Part shown: one piece after another, positions 7,128 to 15,400 of the stretch
Numbering within the stretch: the first letter of the stretch is position 1
Layout: each line of letters starts with the position of its first letter
Assembly (NCBI RefSeq): GCF_002160915.1
Contig: NZ_NFLM01000025.1
Coordinates: forward strand, 1 to 33,926
DNA from: Faecalibacterium sp. An121
GTDB lineage: Bacteria > Bacillota > Clostridia > Oscillospirales > Ruminococcaceae
DNA: 33,926 nt
Direction: 5' to 3'
Made by a program: the position numbers and the translations under genes
The notes under the pieces: generated by a model
What the model was told of the DNA's origin: nothing
Database searches by the model: none
What the model saw: only the letters and a program-made list of their open reading frames with translations

Positions 7128-8054
7128 ATGAAAGCAAACAATGCGCCTGCGGTCGGGCGCACACCGTTTCAGAAGTGGTGCGACAAATACCAGGGCCTGT
7201 TCTATCTGATCCCCTGGATCATCGGCTTCATCGTCTTCAAGGCGATCCCCTTCGGCCAGTCGCTGTTCTACAGCTTCACCGACATGAACTTCTTCTCGGG
7301 CATCTCCGAGTACGGCCTGATGAACTACATCGACGCCTTTACCACCAACCGTATCACCAAGGCGCTGATCACCACCTTCCAGTACTCCTTCATCACCGTG
7401 CCCCTGAAGCTGATCTTCGCGCTGTTCATCGCCTACATCCTGAACTTCAACATCAAGTTCGTCAACGCGTTCCGTACGGCCTACTACATCCCCTCCATCC
7501 TGGGCGGCTCTGTGGCCATCGCCGTGCTGTGGCGCGCGGTCTTCCGCGATGACGGCCTGATCAACACCGTCATCAAGATGGTCACCTTCGGCCACTTCGA
7601 GGGTCCCTCCTGGCTGTCGGATCCGGGCTACGCGCTGTGGGTCATCTGCATCCTGCGTATCTGGCAGTTCGGCTCGGCCATGGTGCTGTTCCTGGCCGCT
7701 CTGAAGGGCGTGCCCGCCGACCTGTACGAGGCCGCCACCATCGACGGCGCAGGCAAGTGGCGTCAGTTCTTCTCCATCACCGTTCCCATGATCACCCCCA
7801 TCATCTTCTACAACCTGGTCACTCAGATCTGCCAGGCATTCCAGGAGTTCAACGGCCCCTACATCATCACCAACGGCGGCCCCCGCAACGCGACGACCCT
7901 GATCTCCCTGCTGGTTTACCAGTACGCCTTCCAGCAGAACGAGATGGGCATGGCTTCGGCCCTGGCCTGGATCATGTTCGTCATCGTCTGCGTGCTGACG
8001 GTCATCGCATTCACCAGCCAGAAGAAGTGGGTCTACTACTCGGATGAAAGGTAA
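7128..8054 (+). CDS. Sugar ABC transporter permease, MalF/UgpA-type
   Basis: A 308-residue integral membrane permease with about six transmembrane segments, one half of the heterodimeric channel of a CUT1 oligosaccharide importer. The cytoplasmic EAA loop that docks the ATPase is clear: EAATIDGAGKWRQFFSITVP beginning at residue 201. The N-terminus has FYLIPWIIGFIVFKAIP, the usual first membrane segment of this subfamily. The start MKANNAP follows AAAAGGAGG with a 9-base gap. It is separated from the binding-protein gene by a hairpin-rich 208-base gap and from the next permease by 11 bases. No ATPase gene is present; family knowledge is that such systems share an MsmX/UgpC-type ATPase encoded elsewhere. 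Confidence 0.93.
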   Translation: MKANNAPAVGRTPFQKWCDKYQGLFYLIPWIIGFIVFKAIPFGQSLFYSFTDMNFFSGISEYGLMNYIDAFTTNRITKALITTFQYSFITVPLKLIFALFIAYILNFNIKFVNAFRTAYYIPSILGGSVAIAVLWRAVFRDDGLINTVIKMVTFGHFEGPSWLSDPGYALWVICILRIWQFGSAMVLFLAALKGVPADLYEAATIDGAGKWRQFFSITVPMITPIIFYNLVTQICQAFQEFNGPYIITNGGPRNATTLISLLVYQYAFQQNEMGMASALAWIMFVIVCVLTVIAFTSQKKWVYYSDER

Positions 8055-8065
8055 GGTGTAAACGT

Positions 8066-8923
8066 ATGGGAATGAAAGCTGCGCATCGCGTCGCTACCTT
8101 CTTTAAATACTTTGTCCTGATCCTGGTGGGCTTTATCATGATCTATCCTCTGCTGTGGATGGTCAGCGCTACCTTCAAGGACAACAGCGAGATCTTCGCA
8201 GGCATCAGCCTGTGGATCAAGAACCCCACCCTGGACGGCTACCGCAACGCGCTGAACGACTTCGGCGGCTCCATCAACATCCTGGAGGCCATGGTCAATA
8301 CATACAGCTACGTGATCCCCAAGGTCATCTGCACGGTGGTCTCCTCCTGCATCGCGGCCTACGGCTTCGGCCGGTTCGACTTCCCCGGGCGCAAACTGAT
8401 GTTCAGCATCATGCTGGCCACTCTGTTCCTGCCCCAGGTCGTTCTGAACGTGCCCCAGTTCCTGCTGTACAACAGCTTCGGCTGGATCAACAGCCCCTTC
8501 TACCTGGCCATCTGGGTGCACACCGCCTTTGCGACTGAGACCTACTTCGTCTACCAGCTGATCCAGTTCATGCGCAACGTCCCCCGCGACCTGGACGAAG
8601 CTGCCGCCATCGACGGCTGCTCCTCCTTCCAGACGCTGTACAAGGTCATCGTCCCCATGCTGGGCCCGGCGCTGGTCTCCTGCGCTCTGTTCCAGTTCAT
8701 GTGGAGCTGCAACGACTTCATGGGCCCGCTGCTCTACGTTTCCACCCCCGCCAAGTACCCCATGTCCCTGTTCGTCAAGCTGTCGATGGACGGTGATACC
8801 GGCTTCCAGTGGAACCGCATCCTGGCCCTGTCCCTGATCTCCATCCTGCCGCAGCTGATCGTCTTCTTCTGTGCACAGGATCAGTTCGTCGAGGGTATCT
8901 CCGCCGGCGCAGTCAAGGGCTAA
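8066..8923 (+). CDS. Sugar ABC transporter permease, MalG/UgpE-type
   Basis: A 285-residue integral membrane permease and partner of the preceding MalF-type protein. It shows about six hydrophobic spans, the family N-terminus FMIYPLLWMVSATFKDNSEI, and the EAA loop EAAAIDGCSSFQTLYKVIVP starting at residue 178. The C-terminus QDQFVEGISAGAVKG is typical of MalG-like proteins. The start is ATG 8066 after GGTAAGGTG; a second ATG two codons in is an alternative. It is translationally close to its partner (11-base gap) and ends the transporter operon before a strong terminator. Confidence 0.93.
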   Translation: MGMKAAHRVATFFKYFVLILVGFIMIYPLLWMVSATFKDNSEIFAGISLWIKNPTLDGYRNALNDFGGSINILEAMVNTYSYVIPKVICTVVSSCIAAYGFGRFDFPGRKLMFSIMLATLFLPQVVLNVPQFLLYNSFGWINSPFYLAIWVHTAFATETYFVYQLIQFMRNVPRDLDEAAAIDGCSSFQTLYKVIVPMLGPALVSCALFQFMWSCNDFMGPLLYVSTPAKYPMSLFVKLSMDGDTGFQWNRILALSLISILPQLIVFFCAQDQFVEGISAGAVKG

Positions 8924-8964
8924 GCCCCCTGCCCCGGAGCCCGCGATGGCTCACGGAAAAACAG

Positions 8965-9000
8965 ATCCCCTGTGCCGCCCTTTGGCACAGGGGATTCTTT
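8965..9000 (+). terminator. Intrinsic terminator of the sugar transporter operon
   Basis: A perfect 12-bp stem (8965-8976 with 8984-8995) with a 7-base loop is followed by TCTTTG. It lies immediately downstream of the convergent araC-type gene's 3' end and may serve both directions. Confidence 0.8.
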
Positions 9001-9011
9001 GTGAAAGGCTG

Positions 9012-9824
9012 TCAGCTTTTGCCGCCCCGGTGGACGGCCCGGTACTGCACCGGGCTGACCCCCACCTGCTCCCGGAACACCCGCCGGAAGTGGGCGGTGG
9101 TCGAAAAGCCGGTCTCCTCGGCCACCGCGCTGATCCGCAGATCGGTGGTCTCCAGCAGATGGCGGGCCGCCTCGATCCGGCGCACATTGATGAAGTCCAC
9201 GATGGACTGTCCGGTCACCCGGCGGAACAGGCGGCTGAGATAATAGGGCGACAGGTAGAACCGGGCCGCCACCCCGCCCAGGGTCAGCTTCTGGTTGTAG
9301 TTTGCGATGAGATAGGCGCAGATCTTGTCCACCGTCTCATTCCGCGGCCGGGACCCGCCGCCGCTCTGGGCATCGGCCTGCCGGTCGATATAATGGATCA
9401 GCAGCGACAGGTACAGCCGGTAGGGGCAGTCGGCATTCTCCCAGTCGCCGGCCAGGAGTTCCAGCAGGGTGTTGATCTGCTTGCACCAGGCCGCCTCTCC
9501 CATCAGCACCAGCGGGGGCTTGCCGGAGCCAAATAGCCGCCCTTTCTGGGCTTCGCTGAGCATCTCCAGGGGGAACCGGCAGCCCAGCAGCACGGCCCGG
9601 CCGTCGGCCGGCTCAAAGACGCAGTCGGTCCGGCCCAGCACCAGCACGGCGCCGGGTCCGGCCCCCAGGCCGCTGTCCGTGCCCTGGCCCCAGTGCAGGA
9701 TGCCGCTGCCCTCCAGCAGCATATACAGCCCTCCTTCCCCGCTGCCCGCCCGGAGCAGGCAGACCGGGCCGGCCAGACGCAGCCGCTGCACCTGCATCCC
9801 GGCACTGTCGGGTTCTCTTTTCAT
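9012..9824 (-). CDS. AraC-family transcriptional regulator, probable regulator of the pectin locus
   Basis: A 270-residue transcription factor. The N-terminal about 140 residues form a variable, cupin-like ligand-sensing part (GGLYMLLEGSGILHWGQG). The C-terminal about 100 residues are the twin helix-turn-helix of the family. Helix-turn-helix 1 is LTLGGVAARFYLSPYYLSRL followed by FRRVTGQS; the second ends ISAVAEETGFSTTAHFRRVF, then REQVGVSPVQYR, an almost canonical signature. GGGGGAAC precedes the ATG. The gene is divergent from the GH28 gene with only 82 bases between, and convergent with the sugar transporter. By context it should sense a pectin-derived sugar and activate the flanking transporter and hydrolase genes. 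Confidence 0.92.
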   Translation of the reverse strand: MKREPDSAGMQVQRLRLAGPVCLLRAGSGEGGLYMLLEGSGILHWGQGTDSGLGAGPGAVLVLGRTDCVFEPADGRAVLLGCRFPLEMLSEAQKGRLFGSGKPPLVLMGEAAWCKQINTLLELLAGDWENADCPYRLYLSLLIHYIDRQADAQSGGGSRPRNETVDKICAYLIANYNQKLTLGGVAARFYLSPYYLSRLFRRVTGQSIVDFINVRRIEAARHLLETTDLRISAVAEETGFSTTAHFRRVFREQVGVSPVQYRAVHRGGKS

Positions 9825-9856
9825 GGCTGTTCCCCCTTTCTTTCCATGTTTTTACC

Positions 9857-9886
9857 ATCATAGCACACTTTGCTCACCCGAAACAA
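9857..9886 (-). promoter_or_regulatory. Sigma-A promoter of the araC-type gene
   Basis: On the minus strand, -35 TTGTTT (9886-9881) and -10 TATGAT (9862-9857) are separated by 18 bp. It lies in the 82-bp gap shared with the divergent GH28 gene, where any AraC operator must also fit. Confidence 0.6.
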
Positions 9887-9906
9887 TAGCGAGAGGATGA
9901 TTTTTT

Positions 9907-11463
9907 ATGAAACTGACCTTGATCCGCGCCATGACCCGCAGCGCCGTCTTTGAGCTGGAAAACGGCCTGTGCTTCCGCCCGGCGGAGCCTTTCACCGTCC
10001 TTTTGGACGGTAAAGAGGTCTATGACGCCTGCAACACCAACGTCTTTTCGGTCTATTCCCTCCAGCCCGCCCATCCCTACACCCTGACCGTGCGCGCCGG
10101 CGGCGAGACGCTCACCGCCAGCTTCGTCACCCGGGAGGAGAGCTTTTTTGTGGACGCCTCCCGCTACGGACTGGTGGGGGACGGCGTCACCGACAACACC
10201 GCCAAGCTGCAGGCCGCCCTGTCCACCTGCCCGCCGGGCGGCACCGTCTACCTGCCCGCCGGCCGCTACCGCACCGCCAGCCTGTTCCTCAAGAGCCACA
10301 CCACCCTGTATCTGGAGCAGGGCGCGGTGATCCTGGGCGACAACGACCGCACCCACTATCCCATCCTGCCCGGTGTGATCGGCAGCCACAACGAGGTGGA
10401 TGAGTACTATCTGACCGGCTGGGAGGGCAACCCCCTGGACAGCCTGGCCAGCCTCATCAACATCACCCAGGCCGAGGATGTGACCATCACCGGCCAGGGC
10501 GAGATCGACGCCGACGCCCAGCACGGGGACTGGTGGCAGGACGTGAAGAAAAAGAAGATCGCCTGGCGGCCCCGCACCGTCTCGATCACCGACAGCCGCT
10601 ATGTGGTGCTGCACGGGGTGACGGTCAAGAACAGCTACTCCTGGACCATCCACCCCATGTTCTCCACCGGGCTGGATCTGCTGGACTTCAAGATCCGCAA
10701 CCCCTACGACGCTCCCAACACCGACGGCATCGATCCTGAGAGCTGCGTCAACACCCGCATCATCGGGGCGGACATCCACGTGGGGGATGACTGCATCGCC
10801 ATGAAGGCCAGCAAGGTGTTCCTGGGGATGCGGCTGAAAAAGAGCTGCAAGAACACCGTCATCCGCAACTGCCTGCTGGACAAGGGCCACGGCGGCATCG
10901 TCATCGGCAGCGAGATGTCGGGCGGCGTCAAGGACATGGTGGTCACCCAGTGCCTGATGGACCACACCGACCGTGGCCTGCGGGTCAAGACCCGCCGGGG
11001 CCGGGGCAAGACCGCCGTCATCGACGGACTGGTGTTCCACAATGTGGAGATGCGGGGGGTCAAAGCGCCCTTCGTCATCAATATGTTCTACTTCTGCGAC
11101 CCCGACGGCCACAGCGACTACGTCCAGTGCCGCCAGGCCATGCCGGTGGACGACTTCACCCCCCGGCTGGGCAGCCTGACCATGGAGGATATCGTGGCCA
11201 CCGACGCCCAGTACGCCGGGTGCTACTTTGACGGCCTGCCCGAAATGCCCATCGGCCAGGTGGTCATGAAAAACGTCCGCATCAGCTTTGACCCCAACGC
11301 CCAGGCCGGCCAGGCCGCCATGGCAGACGGGCGCCCGGCGGTGAAAAAGCTGGCCATCTATGCGGAGAACGTCAACCGGATCGAGCTGCACAACGTCCAG
11401 ATCGAGGGATACGAGGGCGAGCGGCTCCAGTTTGCCAATGTCGGCAGCTTTGAGGAGGATTGA
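9907..11463 (+). CDS. Glycoside hydrolase family 28 (polygalacturonase/rhamnogalacturonase-like), cytoplasmic
   Basis: A 518-residue right-handed beta-helix hydrolase acting on galacturonan or rhamnogalacturonan. Residues 1-80 form an N-terminal all-beta domain. The beta-helix entry is VGDGVTDNTAKLQAAL and then PGGTVYLPAGRY. All four GH28 signature blocks are present: NTDG (271-274, catalytic Asp273), GDD (293-295, catalytic Asp294/Asp295), GHG (327-329) and RVK (359-361; the family usually has RIK). There is no signal peptide, so the substrate must be imported as oligosaccharides, in keeping with the transporter upstream. Endo or exo action, and galacturonan versus rhamnogalacturonan, cannot be decided from sequence. 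The start follows GAGAGG. The next gene begins three bases after its stop. Confidence 0.92.
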   Translation: MKLTLIRAMTRSAVFELENGLCFRPAEPFTVLLDGKEVYDACNTNVFSVYSLQPAHPYTLTVRAGGETLTASFVTREESFFVDASRYGLVGDGVTDNTAKLQAALSTCPPGGTVYLPAGRYRTASLFLKSHTTLYLEQGAVILGDNDRTHYPILPGVIGSHNEVDEYYLTGWEGNPLDSLASLINITQAEDVTITGQGEIDADAQHGDWWQDVKKKKIAWRPRTVSITDSRYVVLHGVTVKNSYSWTIHPMFSTGLDLLDFKIRNPYDAPNTDGIDPESCVNTRIIGADIHVGDDCIAMKASKVFLGMRLKKSCKNTVIRNCLLDKGHGGIVIGSEMSGGVKDMVVTQCLMDHTDRGLRVKTRRGRGKTAVIDGLVFHNVEMRGVKAPFVINMFYFCDPDGHSDYVQCRQAMPVDDFTPRLGSLTMEDIVATDAQYAGCYFDGLPEMPIGQVVMKNVRISFDPNAQAGQAAMADGRPAVKKLAIYAENVNRIELHNVQIEGYEGERLQFANVGSFEED

Positions 11464-11466
11464 ACC

Positions 11467-12609
11467 ATGACCCATCAGGAAATTCTGACCATGCTGGGCG
11501 AGTATGTGGATTATCTCATCGCCAATTCCAGCGCGGAAGCCCCCATGTGGAACATCGAAAAGGTGCGCAGCGGCCAGCCCAACAAGTGGAACTACATCGA
11601 CGGCTGCATGATCACCGCCTGCCTGAGCCTGTACAAGACCACCGGGGACAAGAAATACCTCGACTTCTCCCGGGAGTTCATCGACTGGTTCGTGCAGCCC
11701 GACGGCAGCATCAAGACCTACGATCCCGAGGAGTACAACCTGGACAACGTCAACCAGGGCAAGAACCTGTTCATCCTCTACGACATTTTCGGGGACGAGA
11801 AGTACCGCAAGGCCATCGAGGTGATCGACAGCCAGCTCAAGGGCCAGCCCCGGACCAAAGAGGGCAACTTCTGGCACAAAAAGATCTATCCCTGGCAGGT
11901 GTGGCTGGACGGCGCCTACATGGCCCAGCCCTTCTACATGGAGTATGAGACCCGCTTCAACAAGATGGGGGGCTGCATCGACAGCTTCCGCCAGTTCATG
12001 AACATCCGGAAGCATATGCGGGATGAAAAGACCGGCCTGTACTACCATGGCTACGACGAGAGCCGCGCGATGTACTGGGCCGACCCCGTGACCGGGTGCA
12101 GCCCCAACTTCTGGCTGCGGGCCATGGGCTGGTTCATGGTGGCCATGGTGGATGTGCTGGAGCGGATGGATGAGCAGCTGTACAACGAGTACCGCACCAT
12201 CCAGGCCATGCTCAAGCAGACCATCGAGGACATCCACAAATACCAGGACCCCCAGACCGGTATGTTCTGGCAGGTGATCGACCACGGCGGCGAGGAGGGC
12301 AACTATCTGGAGACCAGCGGCACCGCTCTGTTCGCCTACGCGGTGCTCAAGGGCGTGCGCCTGGGCCTGCTGCCCGAGCGGATGCGCGCCTGGGCCGAGA
12401 AAGCCTTCTACGGCACCTGCGACAAATACCTGTCCAAGAACCCCGACGGCAGCCTCCAGCTGGACGGCATCTGTCTGGTGGCGGGTCTGGGCGGCCCCCA
12501 GCACCGGGACGGCAGCCTGGCCTACTATTACAGTGAGCCGGTGGTCTGCAACGACGCCAAGGGCGTAGGCCCCCTGATCCTGGCCTACACCGAGATGATC
12601 GCCGAATAA
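11467..12609 (+). CDS. Glycoside hydrolase family 105 (unsaturated rhamnogalacturonyl hydrolase)
   Basis: A 380-residue (alpha/alpha)6-barrel enzyme of the YteR/YesR type, which removes the unsaturated uronic acid left at the non-reducing end of lyase-cut pectin oligomers. The catalytic Asp is expected to be Asp148 in WQVWLDGAYMAQPF (equivalent to Asp143 of YteR). Asp93 in YNLDNVNQGKNL is a candidate for the second conserved Asp. SPNFWLRAMGWFMVAMVDVL and the C-terminal GVGPLILAYTEM are also typical. There is no signal peptide. The ribosome-binding site GAGGAGG lies inside the end of the GH28 gene, so the two are translationally coupled. Its presence implies that lyase-generated fragments reach the cytoplasm, although no pectate or rhamnogalacturonan lyase is in the window. 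Confidence 0.92.
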   Translation: MTHQEILTMLGEYVDYLIANSSAEAPMWNIEKVRSGQPNKWNYIDGCMITACLSLYKTTGDKKYLDFSREFIDWFVQPDGSIKTYDPEEYNLDNVNQGKNLFILYDIFGDEKYRKAIEVIDSQLKGQPRTKEGNFWHKKIYPWQVWLDGAYMAQPFYMEYETRFNKMGGCIDSFRQFMNIRKHMRDEKTGLYYHGYDESRAMYWADPVTGCSPNFWLRAMGWFMVAMVDVLERMDEQLYNEYRTIQAMLKQTIEDIHKYQDPQTGMFWQVIDHGGEEGNYLETSGTALFAYAVLKGVRLGLLPERMRAWAEKAFYGTCDKYLSKNPDGSLQLDGICLVAGLGGPQHRDGSLAYYYSEPVVCNDAKGVGPLILAYTEMIAE

Positions 12610-12618
12610 CCACAAGCA

Positions 12619-12660
12619 AAGCCCCTGCAGCCCGCCAGCCACGGACCGCAGGGGCTTTTC
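12619..12660 (+). terminator. Intrinsic terminator of the GH28-GH105 operon
   Basis: A stem AAGCCCCTGC (12619-12628) with GCAGGGGCTT (12648-12657) spans a 19-base loop and ends in TTTTC. The reverse strand ends in TTTG, so it may also stop the convergent ECF operon. Confidence 0.75.
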
Positions 12661-12694
12661 TCTATCTCGATCGCGGGCGTGTTCCGGACGCCGT

Positions 12695-13711
12695 TCAGGG
12701 CATGACCGGGTCGGCTTCCCGGATCTCCGGTGCCTTTGGCACATCGTGGGCGGCCGAACCGGCCTGCACTGCATCCGACGCGGCAGGCGCGGCGGGGGCG
12801 TCCGGGGACTCGGGCGCGGCGGGCGCCGTTTCGCCGCCCGAAACGTTCTCCTGCGCCAGATCCTCCGCAGGATAGGTCTCAACGGCGTCGTCACTGTCGT
12901 CCAGCCAGCAATAGACCTGCTCGGCCATTTGTTCCGCGGTCCAGTCCATCTGGACCGGGTCCCGCAGGCTGATGCTCATTTTGACCGTTTCTTCTGCGTT
13001 CACCCACTCGAACTCGATCTTCTCAGGCATCGGGCCCCACTGGGCCGCCACCTGCTTTACGGCGTCGCGCAGCAGGGCGCAGTCCTTCGCAAAGTCGGCC
13101 GTCCGGTCGTAAGGCCCATACAGGTCGATCCCCAGCGACAGGAATACGCCAGGCTGGTTCAGCTCGGCAAGGGTCTGCGGCTGCACGCCATATCCCGTAT
13201 CCATATAGGTGTGCACCGAAAACAGCCGGATCTTCGTATCCTGCAGCGATCCATACAGCGCCTGCTCGTATTCGTCTTTGAGGCTCTCGGTCTGGATGCG
13301 CCGTTCGGGGGACACCTCCTGCCAGAACAGGGGCAGCAGAGTCAGGCAGAAGGCGCCGCTCATCAGCACCAGGCTGCTGATCACAGCCAGGAAATCGTAC
13401 TTCCACCGGCCGGGATGGGCCGCGCACCAGATCACTTCCACCCCCAACGCCACCAGGGCCAGGGGCGCGCCCACCTTGGACACCAAAAGCCAGTCGAATC
13501 CTGGCACAAAGTAGTACAGCAGGAAGCACACGCCCACCGCCATCAGGCACAGCCCCAGGGTGATGCTGCCCACCCGGCGCACCGGGCGGTTATCCTCTTT
13601 GGGCGTCTGGGGCGCGGCGCCCCGGGGCGTCCCGGGAGGCTGCTGGGCCGGGGCCTCCGGCGGGTCCTTGGGCAAACCGGCCGAAGCCGGATCAATCTTT
13701 TTGTCCGTCAT
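12695..13711 (-). CDS. Membrane protein of unknown function, last gene of an ECF sigma operon
   Basis: A 338-residue protein not assigned to a family. Residues 1-45 are polar and proline-rich, suggesting a disordered cytoplasmic N-terminus. Three hydrophobic spans follow: about 48-70 (ITLGLCLMAVGVCFLLYYFV), about 78-97 (KVGAPLALVALGVEVIWCAA) and about 106-128 (FLAVISSLVLMSGAFCLTLL). A soluble region of about 140 residues, with many acidic and aromatic residues, follows at 130-280 and is probably extracytoplasmic. The last 50 residues are Ala/Pro-rich low complexity. It overlaps the upstream gene by 20 bases, so it belongs to the same transcript as the sigma factor. A role in envelope stress is plausible only from operon membership. 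Confidence 0.8.
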   Translation of the reverse strand: MTDKKIDPASAGLPKDPPEAPAQQPPGTPRGAAPQTPKEDNRPVRRVGSITLGLCLMAVGVCFLLYYFVPGFDWLLVSKVGAPLALVALGVEVIWCAAHPGRWKYDFLAVISSLVLMSGAFCLTLLPLFWQEVSPERRIQTESLKDEYEQALYGSLQDTKIRLFSVHTYMDTGYGVQPQTLAELNQPGVFLSLGIDLYGPYDRTADFAKDCALLRDAVKQVAAQWGPMPEKIEFEWVNAEETVKMSISLRDPVQMDWTAEQMAEQVYCWLDDSDDAVETYPAEDLAQENVSGGETAPAAPESPDAPAAPAASDAVQAGSAAHDVPKAPEIREADPVMP

Positions 13712-14312
13712 CGCTGTCCTCCTCCTTTTCGGTGTATTCCCCGTACTCGTAGAACTCCCCCAGCTGGTCGCTGCGGGCCGGGCCGCCGGCCTTGGGTCCC
13801 TTGACCAGCCAGGCTCCCAGAGCGATCAGGGCCAGGCAGACCAGCACGGTGGGCACCTCGTCCATCACATTGTAGATCAGCCGGATGATCCAGCTGTTCT
13901 CCACGTTCCAGTACAGCTCCCGCAGAAAGTTCATCACCAGTTCTTCGTACAGGCTGTACAGGCCCACGGCCACCAGCGCCCAGCCCAGCAGCTTGTGCCG
14001 GCGGGACAGCAGCTTATCCAGCATCTCGTCGCGGCCCAGGTCGCGGCCCAGGTGGAACAGGTAGTCGTCGGCGGGGGCGGTGCCCGCCAGCAGCTGGCTG
14101 CGCAGGTTAAAGGTATCGAAAAAGCTGAACATCCACACCACGCAGCAGACGGCAAAGGCAAAGCCCACCAGCGGCTCAAAGATGGACCCCAGCCCGATGG
14201 CCGCCGCGCAGATCCCCACCAGGGACAGCCCCCGCTTCATATACCCCTGATACATCTCCCCTGCGCCCGGGATAAAGGCAAAGCAAAAGGTGAGAAAACC
14301 ATTCTTTTTCAT
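13692..14312 (-). CDS. Membrane protein with TM2-like N-terminus, unknown function
   Basis: A 206-residue protein starting MKKNGFLTFCFAFIPGAGEM. It continues with YQGYMKRGLSLVGICAAA; the Pro-Gly-(Ala)-Gly...Gly-x-x-x-x-Gly pattern between two hydrophobic hairpins resembles TM2-domain proteins. Hydrophobic spans lie at about 7-21, 28-42, 47-65, 108-125 and 150-167. The C-terminal 35 residues are very acidic with Tyr-Glu repeats (EFYEYGEYTEKEEDSDD). It starts 16 bases after the anti-sigma gene and overlaps the next gene by 20 bases, so it is an integral member of the ECF operon. Its function is not known to me; a role in sensing or responding to envelope state is an inference from position. Confidence 0.82.
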   Translation of the reverse strand: MKKNGFLTFCFAFIPGAGEMYQGYMKRGLSLVGICAAAIGLGSIFEPLVGFAFAVCCVVWMFSFFDTFNLRSQLLAGTAPADDYLFHLGRDLGRDEMLDKLLSRRHKLLGWALVAVGLYSLYEELVMNFLRELYWNVENSWIIRLIYNVMDEVPTVLVCLALIALGAWLVKGPKAGGPARSDQLGEFYEYGEYTEKEEDSDDGQKD

Positions 14313-14328
14313 CGTAAACTCTCTCCCA

Positions 14329-14838
14329 TCAGTTGGTCGTTTGGGGCCCGCTGTCCGGGCCGGTCAGGGTGTTCCACAGGCCGGTGACGGCCTGGTATGC
14401 CTTTTGGGCGATGCCGCCCTCCTCACCGGGGCGGGGCGGCGGATCGTTTTTGGGCTTGGGCACCACAGTGGAGGCTGGCGGATCGATCTGCTGGGGGGTG
14501 TAAGTCTCCAGCGGGTCCCCCTGGGCCAGGATCAGCCCCAGATTGCCGCTGCGCCAGATGGTCAGCGCCAGCACTGCCGCCACCCCTGCCACCGCCATAC
14601 GCCCGTAGACGTTCTGCATCAGGCGGATCAGGATGGCCCGGCTCACCGGGCGGCTCAGGTCCCGGGGCGGCTGCTCCAGCACAGCGCCGGTCAGCAGGGC
14701 GGTATAGCGGTCCATACACCGGTCGCAGTAGGACAGGTGTTCGGCGGCTTCCAGCCGGCCCCATTCATCCAGGCTGCCCCCGACCAGGGCCTGCAGCCCC
14801 TCGTCGGTCAGGCATCCGTCCTCTCTAAACAGTTCCAT
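14329..14838 (-). CDS. Anti-sigma factor with zinc-finger (ZAS-like) domain
   Basis: A 169-residue membrane protein. The cytoplasmic N-terminus has the zinc-finger anti-sigma signature H-x3-C-x2-C as HLSYCDRC (His34, Cys38, Cys41), preceded by LTDEGLQALVGGSLDEWGRL. One hydrophobic span at about 80-96 (RMAVAGVAAVLALTIWR) places the remaining about 70 Pro-rich residues outside. It overlaps the sigma-factor gene by 14 bases, the usual arrangement for a sigma/anti-sigma pair, and is followed by two unknown membrane proteins. Family knowledge: it would hold the ECF sigma factor inactive until an envelope or redox signal; the zinc ligands could be redox-sensitive. The signal is unknown. Confidence 0.88.
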   Translation of the reverse strand: MELFREDGCLTDEGLQALVGGSLDEWGRLEAAEHLSYCDRCMDRYTALLTGAVLEQPPRDLSRPVSRAILIRLMQNVYGRMAVAGVAAVLALTIWRSGNLGLILAQGDPLETYTPQQIDPPASTVVPKPKNDPPPRPGEEGGIAQKAYQAVTGLWNTLTGPDSGPQTTN

Positions 14839-15364
14839 CCCCGATCCTCCTTTCCCGGTTTTGTTCCTGTTCGATCTGGGCCCGCAGCATCTTTTTGGCC
14901 CGCCACAGCTGGGCGTTCAGGGTCTTTTCGGGGCGCCGGCTGATGCGGGCGGCCTCTGCGGGGGTGTAGCCCTCCAGCAGGCACAGCCTGCACGGGGTCC
15001 GGTAAGGTTCCCGCAGGGCCAGGATCTTCTGTTCCAGTTCCTCGGCCCCCAGCTGGGCCAGGGCCTGTGCCTCCGGGCCCTGGTCGGCAGGGGCGCCGGC
15101 CAGCGCCAGCACATCGTCCCCGGGGGTGCTCATCCGGCGGGCCCAGGCGCTGCGCAGATGGTCCTTGGCCTTGTTGGCTGCAATGCGGGCCAGCCACTGT
15201 TTCTCACATCCGGGCGGGCAGCGGTCGATGGCCCGCCAGGCCGCCAGAAAGGTCTCCTGGGCCAGGTCCTGGGCCACCCCCTCGTCGGGCACCAGCTGGT
15301 GGCAGACCGTATAGACAAGGCCCTGATACTGCCGCACCAGCGCCGTAAATTCCTGCGTCGTCAT
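14825..15364 (-). CDS. ECF-type RNA polymerase sigma factor
   Basis: A 179-residue sigma-70 family member with regions 2 and 4 only. Region 2 includes LVRQYQGLVYTVCHQLV and the -10 recognition core DLAQETFLAAWRAID. Region 4 includes LREPYRTPCRLCLLEGYTPA and then EAARISRRPEKTLNAQLWRAK, the -35 recognising helix-turn-helix. The linker contains an acidic/Ala-rich stretch. The start MTTQEFT was chosen because region 2 begins right after it and a GGAGG lies upstream, at a rather long distance. The longer frame would run through a hairpin region. It heads a four-gene overlapping operon with its zinc-finger anti-sigma factor. Two inverted repeats precede it at 15401-15433. Confidence 0.92.
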   Translation of the reverse strand: MTTQEFTALVRQYQGLVYTVCHQLVPDEGVAQDLAQETFLAAWRAIDRCPPGCEKQWLARIAANKAKDHLRSAWARRMSTPGDDVLALAGAPADQGPEAQALAQLGAEELEQKILALREPYRTPCRLCLLEGYTPAEAARISRRPEKTLNAQLWRAKKMLRAQIEQEQNRERRIGDGTV

Positions 15365-15400
15365 ACCACTGCGTCCCCGCCTCCCTCCTGTGTGTGCTGC

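Noticed and set aside
5546-7162. A 538-codon minus-strand frame opposite the sugar-binding protein
   Set aside because: It is a shadow of strongly biased codon use in the real gene; no start context and no recognisable domain.
9874-12894. A 1006-codon open frame on the minus strand opposite GH28 and GH105
   Set aside because: It is a GC-bias shadow: its His/Gly/Val/Asp-rich composition has no family signature, while both plus-strand genes carry full catalytic motifs.
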